NCBI RefSeq assembly: GCF_004564075.1
Contig: NZ_CP038256.1
Coordinates: forward strand, 930,001 to 994,000
Origin: Microbacterium sediminis
GTDB taxonomy: Bacteria; Actinomycetota; Actinomycetes; Actinomycetales; Microbacteriaceae
Length of the DNA: 64,000 nt
Reading direction: 5' to 3'
Position 1 is the stretch's first letter, and each line of letters begins with the position of its first letter. A program made the position numbers and the translations under genes. Positions 1 to 11,660 of this stretch are shown here, piece by piece. The notes beneath the pieces were generated by a model. That model was not told the DNA's origin. It searched no databases and was given only the letters and a program-made list of their open reading frames with translations.

Positions 1-71
1 TGTCGCAGATCGCCCGCGAACGCCCGCGAGATGCCGCCCGTGGCGAGGATTCCCCAGCGAAGTCCAGTCAT
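1..71 (-). CDS. Gfo/Idh/MocA-type oxidoreductase, N-terminal fragment
   Basis: Only the first 23 codons are in the window; the gene runs off the left edge. The start codon is the ATG at 71-69. The peptide begins MTGLRWGILATGGISRAFA, which matches the N-terminal Rossmann strand and GxxGxxA/S dinucleotide-binding turn of Gfo/Idh/MocA NAD(P)-dependent sugar or polyol dehydrogenases (family knowledge). Substrate cannot be judged. The next gene on the same strand, metY, lies 29 bases upstream in transcription order, so co-transcription is possible. Confidence 0.7.
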   Translation of the reverse strand, partial: MTGLRWGILATGGISRAFAGDLR

Positions 72-100
72 GCCCCGAGCCTACGCGGTCGCGCGGTGCG

Positions 101-1423
101 TCAGAGGGCGTCGAGGGCCCGGGCGAGGTCGGCGATGAGCTCGGACGGGTCCTCGAGGCCGATCGACAGGCGGATCGTCGCGAAGGAGATGCCGGCGGCC
201 GTGAGCTGATCGCGCGTCATGTGGTTGTGCGTCATCGTGGCGGGATGACAGGCGAGCGACCGGGCGTCGCCGATGTTGGCCACGAGTCGGATCACGCGCA
301 GCGCGTCGATGACCTTCTCGGCGCGCGCGTAGTCCGCCTCGTCGTCGCCGGTGGCGGCGAGGTCGAAGGCGAACACCGACGGCACGCCGCGGGGGAGGTA
401 CCGCTCGGCGAGCCCGTGCCAGCGGTTGGACGCCAGGCCGGGGTGGTGCACGGCGGCGACCGCCGGGTGGCTCTCGAGGAACGCGGCGACGGCGAGGCCG
501 GAGGCGGCGTGGCGATCGACGCGGAGGTTGAGCGTCTCGACACCCTCGATGATCTGGAACGCGTTGAACGGGGACAGGGCCGGGCCGAGGTCGCCGACGT
601 ACTTCGACTTGATGAGCGTGATGAACGCCGCCTCGCGGCCGAACGCGTCCCACAGCGGCACCCCGCCGAAGCGGTGATGCGGCTCGCTGAGGGCGGGCCA
701 CTTCTCGGGCGAGGCCGAGAAGTCGAACGTGCCGAGATCCACGACGACGCCGCCGAGCGAGGTGCCGTGGCCGCCGAGGAACTTCGTGGCGGAGTGCACC
801 ACGATGTCGGCGCCGAACTCCCGCGGGCGCAGCAGCGCCGGGGTGGCCACGGTGTTGTCGATGACGAGGGGCACGCCGGCCTCGTGTGCGATGTCGGCGA
901 CGGCGCGCATGTCGAGCACCTGGGCCACCGGGTTGGCGACGCTCTCCGCGAAGAAGGCGCGCGTGGTGGGGCGCACCGCCGCGCGCCAGGCGTCGAGGTC
1001 GTCCTGATCGACGAAGGTCACGTCGATCCCGAGGTCGGCGAAGGTGTCGTGGAACAGATCGACGGTGCCGCCGTAGAGCTGGTGGGCGGCGACGATGTGG
1101 CCGCCGCGCCCCGCCAGGGCGAGCGTCGCCACGGCCGTCGCGGCCTGGCCGGAGCCGACCGCCGCCGCCGCAACGCCGCCCTCGAGCGCGGCCACCCGCT
1201 GCTCGAGCACGGCCTGGGTCGGGTGCGCGTTGCGGCTGTAGATGAAGCCCTTCTCGCGCAGGGCGAAGCGCTCGCGCGCCTCGCGGAGCGAGCGGAACTG
1301 GTAGGCCGACGACTGATGGATCGGCACCGCGACCGTCTGCTGCGCGACGGCGCCCGGCTCGTACCCGGCGCCGAGCTGGGCGGTGACGAAGCCTTCGGGC
1401 AGGGCGGGCGAGTCGTGCGTCAT
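101..1423 (-). CDS. metY: O-acetylhomoserine sulfhydrylase (aminocarboxypropyltransferase)
   Basis: A 440-residue PLP enzyme of the Cys/Met metabolism family, which makes homocysteine from O-acetylhomoserine and sulfide in the cytoplasm. The PLP lysine is K214 in [11 protein letters not shown]; the substrate loop SRNAHPTQ and the C-terminal RLSIGLED motif are present. Full length for the MetY class, which is longer than MetB. I chose the ATG at 1423 because the alternative start at 1492 adds 23 residues unlike the family. The only G-rich stretch is too close to this ATG for a normal ribosome site, but a -10-like CAAGAT lies 6 bases upstream, so the mRNA is probably leaderless. No metX lies nearby. 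Confidence 0.93.
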   Translation of the reverse strand: MTHDSPALPEGFVTAQLGAGYEPGAVAQQTVAVPIHQSSAYQFRSLREARERFALREKGFIYSRNAHPTQAVLEQRVAALEGGVAAAAVGSGQAATAVATLALAGRGGHIVAAHQLYGGTVDLFHDTFADLGIDVTFVDQDDLDAWRAAVRPTTRAFFAESVANPVAQVLDMRAVADIAHEAGVPLVIDNTVATPALLRPREFGADIVVHSATKFLGGHGTSLGGVVVDLGTFDFSASPEKWPALSEPHHRFGGVPLWDAFGREAAFITLIKSKYVGDLGPALSPFNAFQIIEGVETLNLRVDRHAASGLAVAAFLESHPAVAAVHHPGLASNRWHGLAERYLPRGVPSVFAFDLAATGDDEADYARAEKVIDALRVIRLVANIGDARSLACHPATMTHNHMTRDQLTAAGISFATIRLSIGLEDPSELIADLARALDAL

Positions 1424-1429
1424 CCCTCC

Positions 1430-1435
1430 ATCTTG
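1430..1435 (-). promoter_or_regulatory. -10 box for leaderless metY mRNA
   Basis: CAAGAT on the minus strand is followed by exactly six bases and then the metY ATG. This is the spacing expected when transcription starts at the A of the start codon. No convincing -35 is seen. The inference rests on the same arrangement at several other genes in the window. Confidence 0.45.
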
Positions 1436-1473
1436 AGGGATCGCCGCGCGCCGGCCGAACGCTCCGTCACACG

Positions 1474-1511
1474 GCGAAACGGGGCCCGGCATGCGCCGGA
1501 CCCCGTTTCGC
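1474..1511 (-). terminator. hairpin terminator after putA
   Basis: Perfect 11-bp inverted repeat GCGAAACGGGG / CCCCGTTTCGC around a 16-base loop, just downstream of the putA stop (1518) and upstream of metY. It has no U-run, which is common in high-GC actinobacteria. It should separate putA from metY transcription. Confidence 0.75.
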
Positions 1512-1517
1512 GACGGC

Positions 1518-4500
1518 TCACACCAGCGGCGGCACCTCGTAGCGGCGCGGGTTGCCGAACCGGTGCGCGGTGATCGACACCGCCTGCTCGCGCAGGAAGG
1601 TCAGCATCTCCACGCGGCCGGCCGAGACGACGGGGCCGTCGTAGACCGCGACGTTGGGGGCGCCGTCCGTCGCCTCGGCCACGGCCGCGCGCGAGGCGCC
1701 GAGCAGGCGCACGCGTCCCCCCGTGGCGGTCAGCCCGCGCAGGCGCTCCGCCCAGGCGACGGCGTCCTCCACCATCGCGGCGGCGCCGACGGAGGCGAGG
1801 TAGGCGGCAACGGCGGGCTCGAGCGCGGCGGCCGAGCTGACCGTGAGGGCCGAGCCGGCGCGGGCGCCGGCGGCGGCCACGCGGACGATCTCACGTGCGG
1901 GCGCGTCCTCGACCCGGATCGTGACCGGCACGGGCGCGTAGCGGAGCACGTTCTGCTCGAGCGCGAGGCCCTGCACGTCGCGCGCGACGCCGAACTCGTC
2001 GGCGAACGCCGCGACATCGGCGGCCAGCGCGGCCGCGAGCCACGCGTCGTCGCAGGCGGCCAGCGCCGCGCGCGCGGCGGCGTCGAGCGCGCCCGCCGCG
2101 GTCACGGGGGCGTCACGCCAGGTGCCCAGGCCGAACAGGTAGCTCGGACCGCCCGCCTTCGTGCCGGCGCCGACCGCCGACCTCTTCCAGCCGCCGAACG
2201 GCTGGCGCTGCACGATCGCACCGGTGGTGCCGCGGTTGACGTAGGCGTTGCCGGCCTCGATCCGCTCGAGCCAGCGGGCGACCTCGGCCTCGTCGAGCGA
2301 ATGCAGGCCCGAGGTGAGGCCGTACTCGATGGCGTTGACGAGGTCGATCGCCTCGTCGAGCGTCGCCGCCGTCATGATCCCGAGTACGGGGCCGAAGTAC
2401 TCCGTGAGATGGAACTCCGAGCCGGGGCGCACGCCGTCGCGGATGCCGGGGCGCCACATCGCACCGGCCTCGTCGAGCCTCTCGGGCTCGAGCAGCCAGC
2501 TCTGCCCGGGCTCGAGGGCCGTGAGCGCACGGAGGAGCTTGCCCTCGGCGGGGCCGATGAGCGGGCCGATGCGCGACGGACCCTCCCACGGGGCGCCGAC
2601 CTCGTAGCCGCTGACCGCGTCGAGCAGCTGACGCCGGAAGCGCTCGCTCGTGCCGGCGGTGCCCACGAGGATCACGAGCGACGCGGCCGAGCACTTCTGG
2701 CCCGCGTGGCCGAACGCCGAGTACGCGACGTCCTTCGCCGCGAGGTCGAGATCGGCCGACGGGGTGACGATGATCGCGTTCTTGCCGCTCGTCTCGGCCA
2801 GCAGCGGCAGGTCGCGGCGGAAGGATCGGAACAGCTCGGCGGTCTCGTAGCCGCCGGTGAGGATGACGCGGCCCACCCGCTCGTCGGCGACGAGCTGCGC
2901 GCCGAGGGCGCGGTCGGCGAGGGTCACCAGGCGCAGCACCTCGCGCGGCACGCCGGCCTCCCACAGCGCCTCGGCGAGCACGGCACCGCAGCGGGCGGAC
3001 TGGCTCGCGGGCTTGAGGATCACGGCGGAGCCAGCCGCCAGGGCGGCGAGCGTGGATCCCGCGGGGATCGCGACGGGGAAGTTCCACGGCGGCGTCACCA
3101 CCGTGAGGTCGACCGGCTCGAACGCGGCGCCGTCCACGCCCGCCAGCGCCCGGGCGCTCTCGGCGTAGTAGTGCGCGAAGTCGATCGCCTCCGACACCTC
3201 GGGGTCGCCCTGCTCGATGACCTTGCCGGCCTCCGCGCCCATCACCTCCAGCAGCTCCGCCCGGCGCGCCTCGAGCACGTCGCCGGCGCGGTGCAGGATC
3301 GCGGCGCGTCCGTCGGAGCCGAGGTCGCGCCAGGCGGCCGCCGCGCTCACGGCGCCCGCGATCGTCTCGTCGAGTTCGGTGGCGGTGCCGATCCGGCGCG
3401 CCGCGAGGGTGTCGACGCCGAGGGTCGACGACGCCATGCGCGCGCGGATGCCCGCGGCCCACTCGCGGTTGGGCGCCAGCGCCGGATCGGTGTCCGGCGT
3501 GTTCTCGAACCGATCCGTGGGCGCCGCCGGAGCCGGCAGCTGCCGGTTCTGCACACGGCGGGGTGCCGGCACCTCGGTGGGGATCGCCGCTACCGAGCGC
3601 AGGAAGCGGTCCTTCTCGCGCTCGAACAGCGCGGGGTTCGTGTCGAGGTCGAAGACGGCCGACATGAAGTTGTCCTGGCTCGCGCCCTCCTCGAGGCGGC
3701 GGATCAGGTACGCGATCGCCACGTCGAACTCGTCGGGGTGCACGACGGGCGTGTACAGCAGCAGCGAGCCGACGTGGCGGCGCACGACCGCGGCCTGCGC
3801 GGTGGCCATGCCGAGCAGCATCTCGAACTCGACGCCCGCGGTGGCGCCGCGGCGCTGGGCGAGCAGGTGCGCGAGGGCGATGTCGAACAGGTTGTGCCCC
3901 GCGACGCCGATCTTGACGTGCGCGACGCGCTCCGGGTGCAGGGCGTAGTCGAGCACGGCCTTGTACGAGGCGTCCGTGGCCTGCTTCGACTCCCAGGTCG
4001 CCAGCGGCCAGCCGTGGGCCTCGGCGTCGACCTGCTCCATGGGCAGGTTCGCGCCCTTGACCACGCGGACCTTGATGGGCGCGCCGCCGCGGGCCACGCG
4101 CGCGGCCGACCACTCCTGCAGGCGCATCATCGCCCCCAGCGCGTCGGGCAGGTAGGCCTGCAGCACGATGCCGGCCTCCAGGCCGAGGAACTCCGGGCGA
4201 TCGAGGATCGTCGTGAAGACCGCGATCGTCAGGTCGAGGTCCTTGTACTCCTCCATGTCGAGGTTGATGAACTTCCCGCCGCGGCGGGCCGTCTCGTACA
4301 GCGGCAGCAGGGCCTCGACGGCATCGGCCACGGCCTCGTCGAACGCCCACGGGCTGTGCGGCGCCACGGTGGACGAGACCTTGATCGACACGTAGTCGAC
4401 GTCGTCGCGCTCCAGCAGGCGCGCCGTGCTGGCGAGGCGCCGGGCGGCCTCCTCGCGGCCGAGGATCGCCTCGCCGAGCAGGTTGACGTTCAGTCGGGTG

Positions 4501-4952
4501 CCGTCGCCCTGGATCCGCTCGAGCGCGGCGCCGAGCTTCTCGTCGCGCGCGTCGACGATGAGGTGGCGCACCATGCGGCGCAGCACGGCACGGCTGGCGG
4601 GCACGACGACGCCGGGGAGCGCGGGCGCGAACAGGGCGCCCAGGCGGATGAGGGCGCGCAGGGGAGCCGGCAGGAAGCGGGGGATGAGGGGGACGAGCTC
4701 GGTGAGGGCGTGGGCGGCCACGCGCGTGTCCTCGGGGCGCACGACGCCGTCGACGAAGCCGACGGTGAAGGCGAGGCCGTTCGGATCGCGCAGCACGCCG
4801 GCGAGGTTCCTGGCCGACGCGTCGACCTTCTCGGTGCGGGCCTCCTCGAGCCAGGTGCGCACGAGCGCGATGGCCTCGGCTGCGAGATCCGCGTCGATGC
4901 GTGCGGGCGACGACTCGGGCTGCGGGTGGGGGACGGGCGACGCGATCGTCAT
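1518..4952 (-). CDS. putA: bifunctional proline dehydrogenase / glutamate-semialdehyde dehydrogenase
   Basis: 1144 residues. The N-terminal half (about residues 100-450) is a FAD-binding proline dehydrogenase barrel, with motifs such as VDYVSIKVS, RVVKGANLPME and YLIRRLEEGA. The second half (about 500-950) is an aldehyde dehydrogenase with catalytic Cys754 in GQKCSAAS and general-base Glu720 in AETSGKN. Together they oxidise proline to glutamate. There is no N-terminal DNA-binding domain, so the enzyme is not its own repressor. About 200 residues follow the ALDH core, as in longer PutA types. The start ATG at 4952 is 105 bp from the divergent LysR gene, its probable regulator. Confidence 0.95.
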   Translation of the reverse strand: MTIASPVPHPQPESSPARIDADLAAEAIALVRTWLEEARTEKVDASARNLAGVLRDPNGLAFTVGFVDGVVRPEDTRVAAHALTELVPLIPRFLPAPLRALIRLGALFAPALPGVVVPASRAVLRRMVRHLIVDARDEKLGAALERIQGDGTRLNVNLLGEAILGREEAARRLASTARLLERDDVDYVSIKVSSTVAPHSPWAFDEAVADAVEALLPLYETARRGGKFINLDMEEYKDLDLTIAVFTTILDRPEFLGLEAGIVLQAYLPDALGAMMRLQEWSAARVARGGAPIKVRVVKGANLPMEQVDAEAHGWPLATWESKQATDASYKAVLDYALHPERVAHVKIGVAGHNLFDIALAHLLAQRRGATAGVEFEMLLGMATAQAAVVRRHVGSLLLYTPVVHPDEFDVAIAYLIRRLEEGASQDNFMSAVFDLDTNPALFEREKDRFLRSVAAIPTEVPAPRRVQNRQLPAPAAPTDRFENTPDTDPALAPNREWAAGIRARMASSTLGVDTLAARRIGTATELDETIAGAVSAAAAWRDLGSDGRAAILHRAGDVLEARRAELLEVMGAEAGKVIEQGDPEVSEAIDFAHYYAESARALAGVDGAAFEPVDLTVVTPPWNFPVAIPAGSTLAALAAGSAVILKPASQSARCGAVLAEALWEAGVPREVLRLVTLADRALGAQLVADERVGRVILTGGYETAELFRSFRRDLPLLAETSGKNAIIVTPSADLDLAAKDVAYSAFGHAGQKCSAASLVILVGTAGTSERFRRQLLDAVSGYEVGAPWEGPSRIGPLIGPAEGKLLRALTALEPGQSWLLEPERLDEAGAMWRPGIRDGVRPGSEFHLTEYFGPVLGIMTAATLDEAIDLVNAIEYGLTSGLHSLDEAEVARWLERIEAGNAYVNRGTTGAIVQRQPFGGWKRSAVGAGTKAGGPSYLFGLGTWRDAPVTAAGALDAAARAALAACDDAWLAAALAADVAAFADEFGVARDVQGLALEQNVLRYAPVPVTIRVEDAPAREIVRVAAAGARAGSALTVSSAAALEPAVAAYLASVGAAAMVEDAVAWAERLRGLTATGGRVRLLGASRAAVAEATDGAPNVAVYDGPVVSAGRVEMLTFLREQAVSITAHRFGNPRRYEVPPLV

Positions 4953-5056
4953 CCGGGCTCCTCGGTTCGGGCGGAGGGGGACGCTACATCGTCGCGTGCG
5001 CGATCGTGTGAAAAAAGCACCACTTGCCGAACGGATCCTTTCGCTACGATCGAACG

Positions 5057-5947
5057 ATGCGCGAGGGCTGGAACATGCGCCGGCTGCAGCTGCTGCGCGA
5101 GCTGCAGCTGCGCGAGACGATCACCGCCGTGGCGGCCGCGCTGGGGTACAGCCCGTCGACCGTGTCGCAGCAGCTCGCCCAGCTGGAGCGCGAGGTCGGC
5201 ACCGCGCTGCTGCAGCCCGAGGGGCGGCGCGTCCGGCTGACCGCGAACGGGGAGCTGATCGCGGCCCACGCGGCCCGGGTGATGGCGCTGGAGGAGGACG
5301 TCCGCGGCCGGCTGGAGCCCGAGGTGACGGCGATGACCCGGGTGCGCGTGGCGAGCATCCAGACCGTCGGCCGAGCGATCGTGCCACGCATGCTCGAGAT
5401 CCTCGCGGCGTCGCACCCCGCGCTGCGCGTGGAGGTGGCGGTCGTGCCGCCCGAGCACGCGCTGTTCGAGCTCGAGGCGCGCGGGTACGATCTCGTGATC
5501 GCCGAGCAGTACCCCGGGCACACCCGCGAGCGGCGGGTCGGGCTGGATCGGCAGCTGCTCTGGCACGACGCGATCCGGCTCGCGACCGCTCCCGGCGACG
5601 ACGTCCGCACCCTCGCCGACGCGCGCGACCGGTCGTGGATCATGGAGCCCGAGGGCACGGCGGCGCGCGCCTGGGCCGTGCAGCAGTGCCGCGCCGCGGG
5701 GTTCGAGCCGGACGTGCGCTTCGAGGCCGACGACCTGCTCGCCCACATCCGCTTCATCGCCGCGGGGCACGCGGTGGGGATGCTGCCCGGCCTCGCCCTC
5801 GTGGGCGACGAGGACGCGGTGCGCACGCTCGATCTGCCGGGCGCGCCCGATCGCGAGATCTTCACGACGGCGCGCGAGTCGTCGGCGGCGAGCCCCGGCG
5901 TGCGCGCGGTGCGCGCCGCGCTGCGCGAGGCGATCGCGGCGCGGTGA
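5057..5947 (+). CDS. LysR-family transcriptional regulator
   Basis: About 296 residues. The N-terminal winged HTH is clear (AAALGYSPSTVSQQLAQLEREVG), followed by a LysR substrate-binding domain, which starts around VRVASIQTVGRAIVPRMLEIL. Two starts are plausible. ATG 5057 lies six bases after TACGAT, a leaderless arrangement; ATG 5075 has a GAGGG ribosome site seven bases upstream and better fits the family N-terminus (MRRLQLLREL). Divergent orientation next to putA suggests it controls proline catabolism; this is inferred from position only. Confidence 0.9.
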   Translation: MREGWNMRRLQLLRELQLRETITAVAAALGYSPSTVSQQLAQLEREVGTALLQPEGRRVRLTANGELIAAHAARVMALEEDVRGRLEPEVTAMTRVRVASIQTVGRAIVPRMLEILAASHPALRVEVAVVPPEHALFELEARGYDLVIAEQYPGHTRERRVGLDRQLLWHDAIRLATAPGDDVRTLADARDRSWIMEPEGTAARAWAVQQCRAAGFEPDVRFEADDLLAHIRFIAAGHAVGMLPGLALVGDEDAVRTLDLPGAPDREIFTTARESSAASPGVRAVRAALREAIAAR

Positions 5948-5953
5948 GCCCGG

Positions 5954-6739
5954 GTGCGCTTGAATGAGCGCGTGGATGAGGACGCCGAGCTCGCGCAGCT
6001 CCAGGCGCGCGCCTACGGGCCGGACGCCGACATCGATGCGGCCGGGGCCGCGCGGCTGCGGGAGCTGCAGGAGCGGGCCCGGGCCGCACGCTCGGCCGCG
6101 CTGGCGACCGCCCCGACCGAGGCGCCCGTGACCGTGGCACCGGTGGCGGCCCCCGCGCCGCCGTCCGAGCCCGAGCCGTCGTCGCCCGGGGCGCCGGCGC
6201 GGCCCGAGCCCGCGGGCGACGCCCGGCCGGCGGCGGCGGAGGTGGAGGCCCCCGCGCGGGGCTGGTGGCGTCGTCCGGCGGTGATCGCCGCCGTGGGTGC
6301 GCTCGCGGGCGTCGCCCTGGCGGGCGGCGTGGGCGCGGCGATCACGGCCGGCGCCGCGCCCGACGCGATCCTGGCGATCGAGCCCGAGGGGCGCGCGGCG
6401 ACGGTGTTCGGGGGCTTCGGCGATGCCACGGTGTTCGAGCTCTATCACGGCATCGACGTCAGCTCCACGACGCAGGCCGGATCCACGTGCCTGCACGTGT
6501 ACTACGACTTCGTCGACGAGGGCGGCGGCACGGCCGCCTTCGGGGACTCGCGCTGCGCCCCCGACGGCGCCGCCGTGATCGCCGAGGTCTGGGTCGGCGA
6601 GAGCCCGTACGGATGGTCGTCGGGTGAGCTGGAGGACGTCCGCTCGGGCACGTTCCTGCGGTTCCAGCTCGACGGCGACGTCGTCAAGGTCTGGCGGTTC
6701 GACCCGCCCGCGCCGACCGAGACGCCGGCGGGGAGCTGA
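5954..6739 (+). CDS. hypothetical single-pass membrane protein with Pro/Ala-rich linker
   Basis: About 261 residues from the GTG at 5954; GTG 5972 is an alternative start. The first ~55 residues are charged and predicted helical (NERVDEDAELAQLQARAYG). A Pro/Ala/Glu-rich linker (about 55-100) follows, then WWRRP and one hydrophobic segment (about 105-130), then a ~125-residue outer domain with two cysteines (STCLHVYYDF and DSRCAPDG) that could form a disulfide. This layout suggests a membrane-anchored sensor or structural protein with the C-terminus outside. It begins 6 bases after the LysR stop, so it may be co-transcribed. Its stop codon abuts the stop of the convergent oxidoreductase. No function is claimed. 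Confidence 0.75.
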   Translation: MRLNERVDEDAELAQLQARAYGPDADIDAAGAARLRELQERARAARSAALATAPTEAPVTVAPVAAPAPPSEPEPSSPGAPARPEPAGDARPAAAEVEAPARGWWRRPAVIAAVGALAGVALAGGVGAAITAGAAPDAILAIEPEGRAATVFGGFGDATVFELYHGIDVSSTTQAGSTCLHVYYDFVDEGGGTAAFGDSRCAPDGAAVIAEVWVGESPYGWSSGELEDVRSGTFLRFQLDGDVVKVWRFDPPAPTETPAGS

Positions 6740-7681
6740 TCAGGGCACGACGACGAGCTTGCCCGGCGCGCCCGCCTCGACGGCGCGGTGGGCGTCGGCG
6801 GCCTCGTCGAGTCGGAAGCTGCGTCCGAGCTCGATGCTGAACCGGCCCGCCGCGAGCATCGCCAGAGCGATCGGCACGGCCTCGGCGCGCAGCTGGTTCT
6901 GCTGCGGCGTCAGGGGGTGCGGCGACCCGCCGCCGAAGGCGCGGATGCCGAGGTCGCCGGCCTTCGGCCCGGCCACGATCGTGGCGATGCGGGTGCGGTC
7001 CGCGAGCAGCTCGAGCGACTGGGCGAGCGCCTCGTCGGTGCCGGCGCAGTCCAGGATCACCGTCACGCCGTCGGGCGCGAGGGAGCGCACCGCGTCGATC
7101 AGGCCCGGCCCGTAGGCGAGCGGCTCGGCGCCGAGACCGGCGACGCGATCGGCGCGTTCGGCGCTCGTCGTGGCGATGACGCGAGCCCCCCACAGCGCGG
7201 CGAACTGGATCGCGGCCTGACCCACCGAGCCGGAGCCGCCGTGGATGAGCAGCGTGTCGTCGGCGCGCACGGCGAGCGAGCGCAGCGCCTGGTAGGCGGT
7301 GCCCCACGGGATCGGGATGCCGGCGCCCTGCGCCGCCGTCACGCCCGCCGGCCGGAAGGTCAGCTTGTCGGCATCGATGGCGATGTCGGTCGCGTAGGCG
7401 CCCTCGGCCCCGCGGAAGACGACCGGATCGCCCACGCGGAACCCGTCGACGCCCTCGCCGACGCTCGTGACGTGCCCGGCGCCGTCGGCGCCGGTGCCCC
7501 GCGGCTCCGTGAACGGCGGCGAGGGGCGGATCCCCGCCCGCAGCTTGGTGTCGATGGGGTTCACGCCGGCGGCCTCCACGCGGACGGTGACCTGACCGGG
7601 GCCGGCGACGGGATCGGGGACCTCCGCCACGCGAAGGACCTCAGGACCGCCGAGTTCGCTGTACTGCACTGCACGAGCCAT
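6740..7681 (-). CDS. NADP-dependent quinone-oxidoreductase-like enzyme (MDR superfamily)
   Basis: 313 residues, a typical length for the QOR branch of medium-chain dehydrogenases. The N-terminal GroES-like domain begins MARAVQYSELGGPEVLRV. The NADPH site is the IHGGSGSVGQAAIQFA segment at about residue 145. Catalytic zinc ligands are absent, as in QORs. It likely reduces quinones or enones using NADPH; the substrate is unknown. A -10-like TAAGCT sits seven bases before the ATG, so the mRNA may be leaderless. Confidence 0.88.
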   Translation of the reverse strand: MARAVQYSELGGPEVLRVAEVPDPVAGPGQVTVRVEAAGVNPIDTKLRAGIRPSPPFTEPRGTGADGAGHVTSVGEGVDGFRVGDPVVFRGAEGAYATDIAIDADKLTFRPAGVTAAQGAGIPIPWGTAYQALRSLAVRADDTLLIHGGSGSVGQAAIQFAALWGARVIATTSAERADRVAGLGAEPLAYGPGLIDAVRSLAPDGVTVILDCAGTDEALAQSLELLADRTRIATIVAGPKAGDLGIRAFGGGSPHPLTPQQNQLRAEAVPIALAMLAAGRFSIELGRSFRLDEAADAHRAVEAGAPGKLVVVP

Positions 7682-7709
7682 GAGTCCGAGCTTAGGACGC
7701 CCGGACGCG

Positions 7710-7744
7710 GATCGGCCCGCCCTCGAGACGAGGACGGGCCGATC
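7710..7744 (-). terminator. terminator after icd
   Basis: Perfect 10-bp inverted repeat GATCGGCCCG / CGGGCCGATC around a 15-base loop, 13 bases downstream of the isocitrate dehydrogenase stop codon on the minus strand. It lies between icd and the start of the oxidoreductase gene. Confidence 0.75.
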
Positions 7745-7756
7745 GGGCGACGGCGC

Positions 7757-10090
<2,334 letters not shown>

Positions 10091-10837
10091 CTACAGCTGG
10101 GCGATCCCGCGCACGATCGCCGATACCGCGCCCGCACCCGCGATCGTGAACGCCGCGGCGCGGGCGACGCGCGGCGGCACCCGGCGGGCGAGCCACGCGC
10201 CCAGGCCCACGCCGCACAGCACGGTGGCGACGATGACGGGGAAGATCCACGGCGGCGGCAGCTGGGCGAGCGTCGTGGTGCCGGTGGCCAGCTTCGCGCC
10301 GACCGACACGATGCCCATGGTCGCAAACGTCGGCTGCAGGGTGGCGGCGAAACCCGACTGATCCCAGCGCGTCAGGCGCGCGTGGATCGCCATCGCCGGC
10401 GCGGCCACGCCGGACGCGGTGTTGAGGAAGCCGCCGACCAGGCCCGTCGCGAGCGAGAGTGCGGGGGTGCGCACGTGCGGCAGCCGGGGCGTCGCCAGCG
10501 TGAGCGCGAGCGCCGCGAGCACGACCGAGCCGATGAGGATGCTCAGCCAGGCACCGTCCATCATCCCGACGAGCAGCGCGGCCGGCACCGCCCCGACGAT
10601 CACGCCGGGGACGAACAGGAGGTACTGCCGCCACTGCACGCGGGCGATCACCGACAGCATGATCAGCACGCCGGAGACGATCGTCGTCGCATTCGTCACG
10701 AACACGCCCACCACCGGGCCCAGCGCGATTGCCAGCACGGGGGCGACCACGAGCCCCACGCCCATGCCGGCGACGCGCTGCAGCACCGTGCCCACGAGCA
10801 CCGCCGCCACGATCGCGACGACGACTCCGGCAGACAC
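10091..10837 (-). CDS. TauE/SafE-family permease
   Basis: 248 residues, almost entirely hydrophobic with about seven or eight membrane segments, arranged as the two repeated halves typical of TauE/SafE (sulfite exporter-like) proteins. Each half has a glycine/proline-rich signature, such as GMGVGLVVAPVLAIALG and GLVGGFLNTASGVAAPA. The exported anion cannot be told from sequence. The GTG start follows TAGGCT plus six bases, matching the leaderless pattern and identical to the region before pmt. Confidence 0.85.
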   Translation of the reverse strand: MSAGVVVAIVAAVLVGTVLQRVAGMGVGLVVAPVLAIALGPVVGVFVTNATTIVSGVLIMLSVIARVQWRQYLLFVPGVIVGAVPAALLVGMMDGAWLSILIGSVVLAALALTLATPRLPHVRTPALSLATGLVGGFLNTASGVAAPAMAIHARLTRWDQSGFAATLQPTFATMGIVSVGAKLATGTTTLAQLPPPWIFPVIVATVLCGVGLGAWLARRVPPRVARAAAFTIAGAGAVSAIVRGIAQL

Positions 10838-10961
10838 CCCGCCAGCCTAGGCGGGTGCAACCGGTCACCGGGCGCGCCGCGGGAAGGTCGTGGTCGCCGG
10901 ACGAGCCGGGGAGGTCGCCCTGCAGGCAGCGCGGTCGCCGTGCCCGGAGGCCGCGCTGCTG

Positions 10962-11660
10962 TCACGCCAGCGGAAGGGCCGCCAGGAACGCGTCGAAGTG
11001 GCTGTACCAGATCGTGTGGGCCGCGCCCGGGACATCGCGCACGTCGATGCCGGCGGCGCGCAGCCGGGCCGCCTCGTCGTCCGGGATGTCGTCGCTGGGG
11101 CAAGGGCGGACCACGACAGCTCCGCGCGGGAGTGGCCACGAGCCACCGGGAGCGGCCGAGGCGGCCGCCGCCGTGTCGGGATCGAACTGCTCCGCTGCGC
11201 GCGCCTCGCGCTCGGCATCGTCGGGCGAGTAGTACGACCGCGCCAGGAGGCGTTCCCGCGTGCGCTCCGCTCGTGCGCGTGCGTAGTGCGCGCGGGCGCG
11301 CTCGCGATCGGCGCCGCCCGGGAACGACGTCGGCGAGTCCACGATCACGAGCCGATCGGCGGTGAGCCTGGACGCCGCGGCGGAGAGGACCAGGCCTCCG
11401 TACGAGTGCCCGATCGCGAGGTCGGGTGCGTCAGCGCCCGCCTCGCCGGCCGTCCGGAGCAGGGCCTCCGCCGCGCGTTCCACGGTGAGCTGCGGGTCTC
11501 GAGGGGACTGCCCGTGGCCGGGAAGACCGATCGCGAGGGCCCGGAAGCCTCGAGCCGCCAGCGCCTCTCCGACACGCGTCCAGCTCTCGGAGGACCCGAA
11601 CATGCCGTGCACGAGCAGCGCCGTGCGATCACCGGAGCCCCACTCTCGCGTGTGCAGCAT
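10962..11660 (-). CDS. alpha/beta hydrolase
   Basis: 232 residues with the alpha/beta-hydrolase layout: oxyanion loop VHGMFGSSESW near residue 18, nucleophile elbow GHSYGG (Ser near 85), an acid in the strand around VVVRPCPSDD, and a catalytic His in PGAAHTIWYSH. Cytoplasmic, with no signal peptide. Its ATG overlaps the TGA of the upstream HTH/ATPase gene (TGATG), so the two are translationally coupled and probably act in one process. The substrate is unknown. The last ~124 bases before the TauE gene hold nothing recognised. Confidence 0.85.
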   Translation of the reverse strand: MLHTREWGSGDRTALLVHGMFGSSESWTRVGEALAARGFRALAIGLPGHGQSPRDPQLTVERAAEALLRTAGEAGADAPDLAIGHSYGGLVLSAAASRLTADRLVIVDSPTSFPGGADRERARAHYARARAERTRERLLARSYYSPDDAEREARAAEQFDPDTAAAASAAPGGSWPLPRGAVVVRPCPSDDIPDDEAARLRAAGIDVRDVPGAAHTIWYSHFDAFLAALPLA

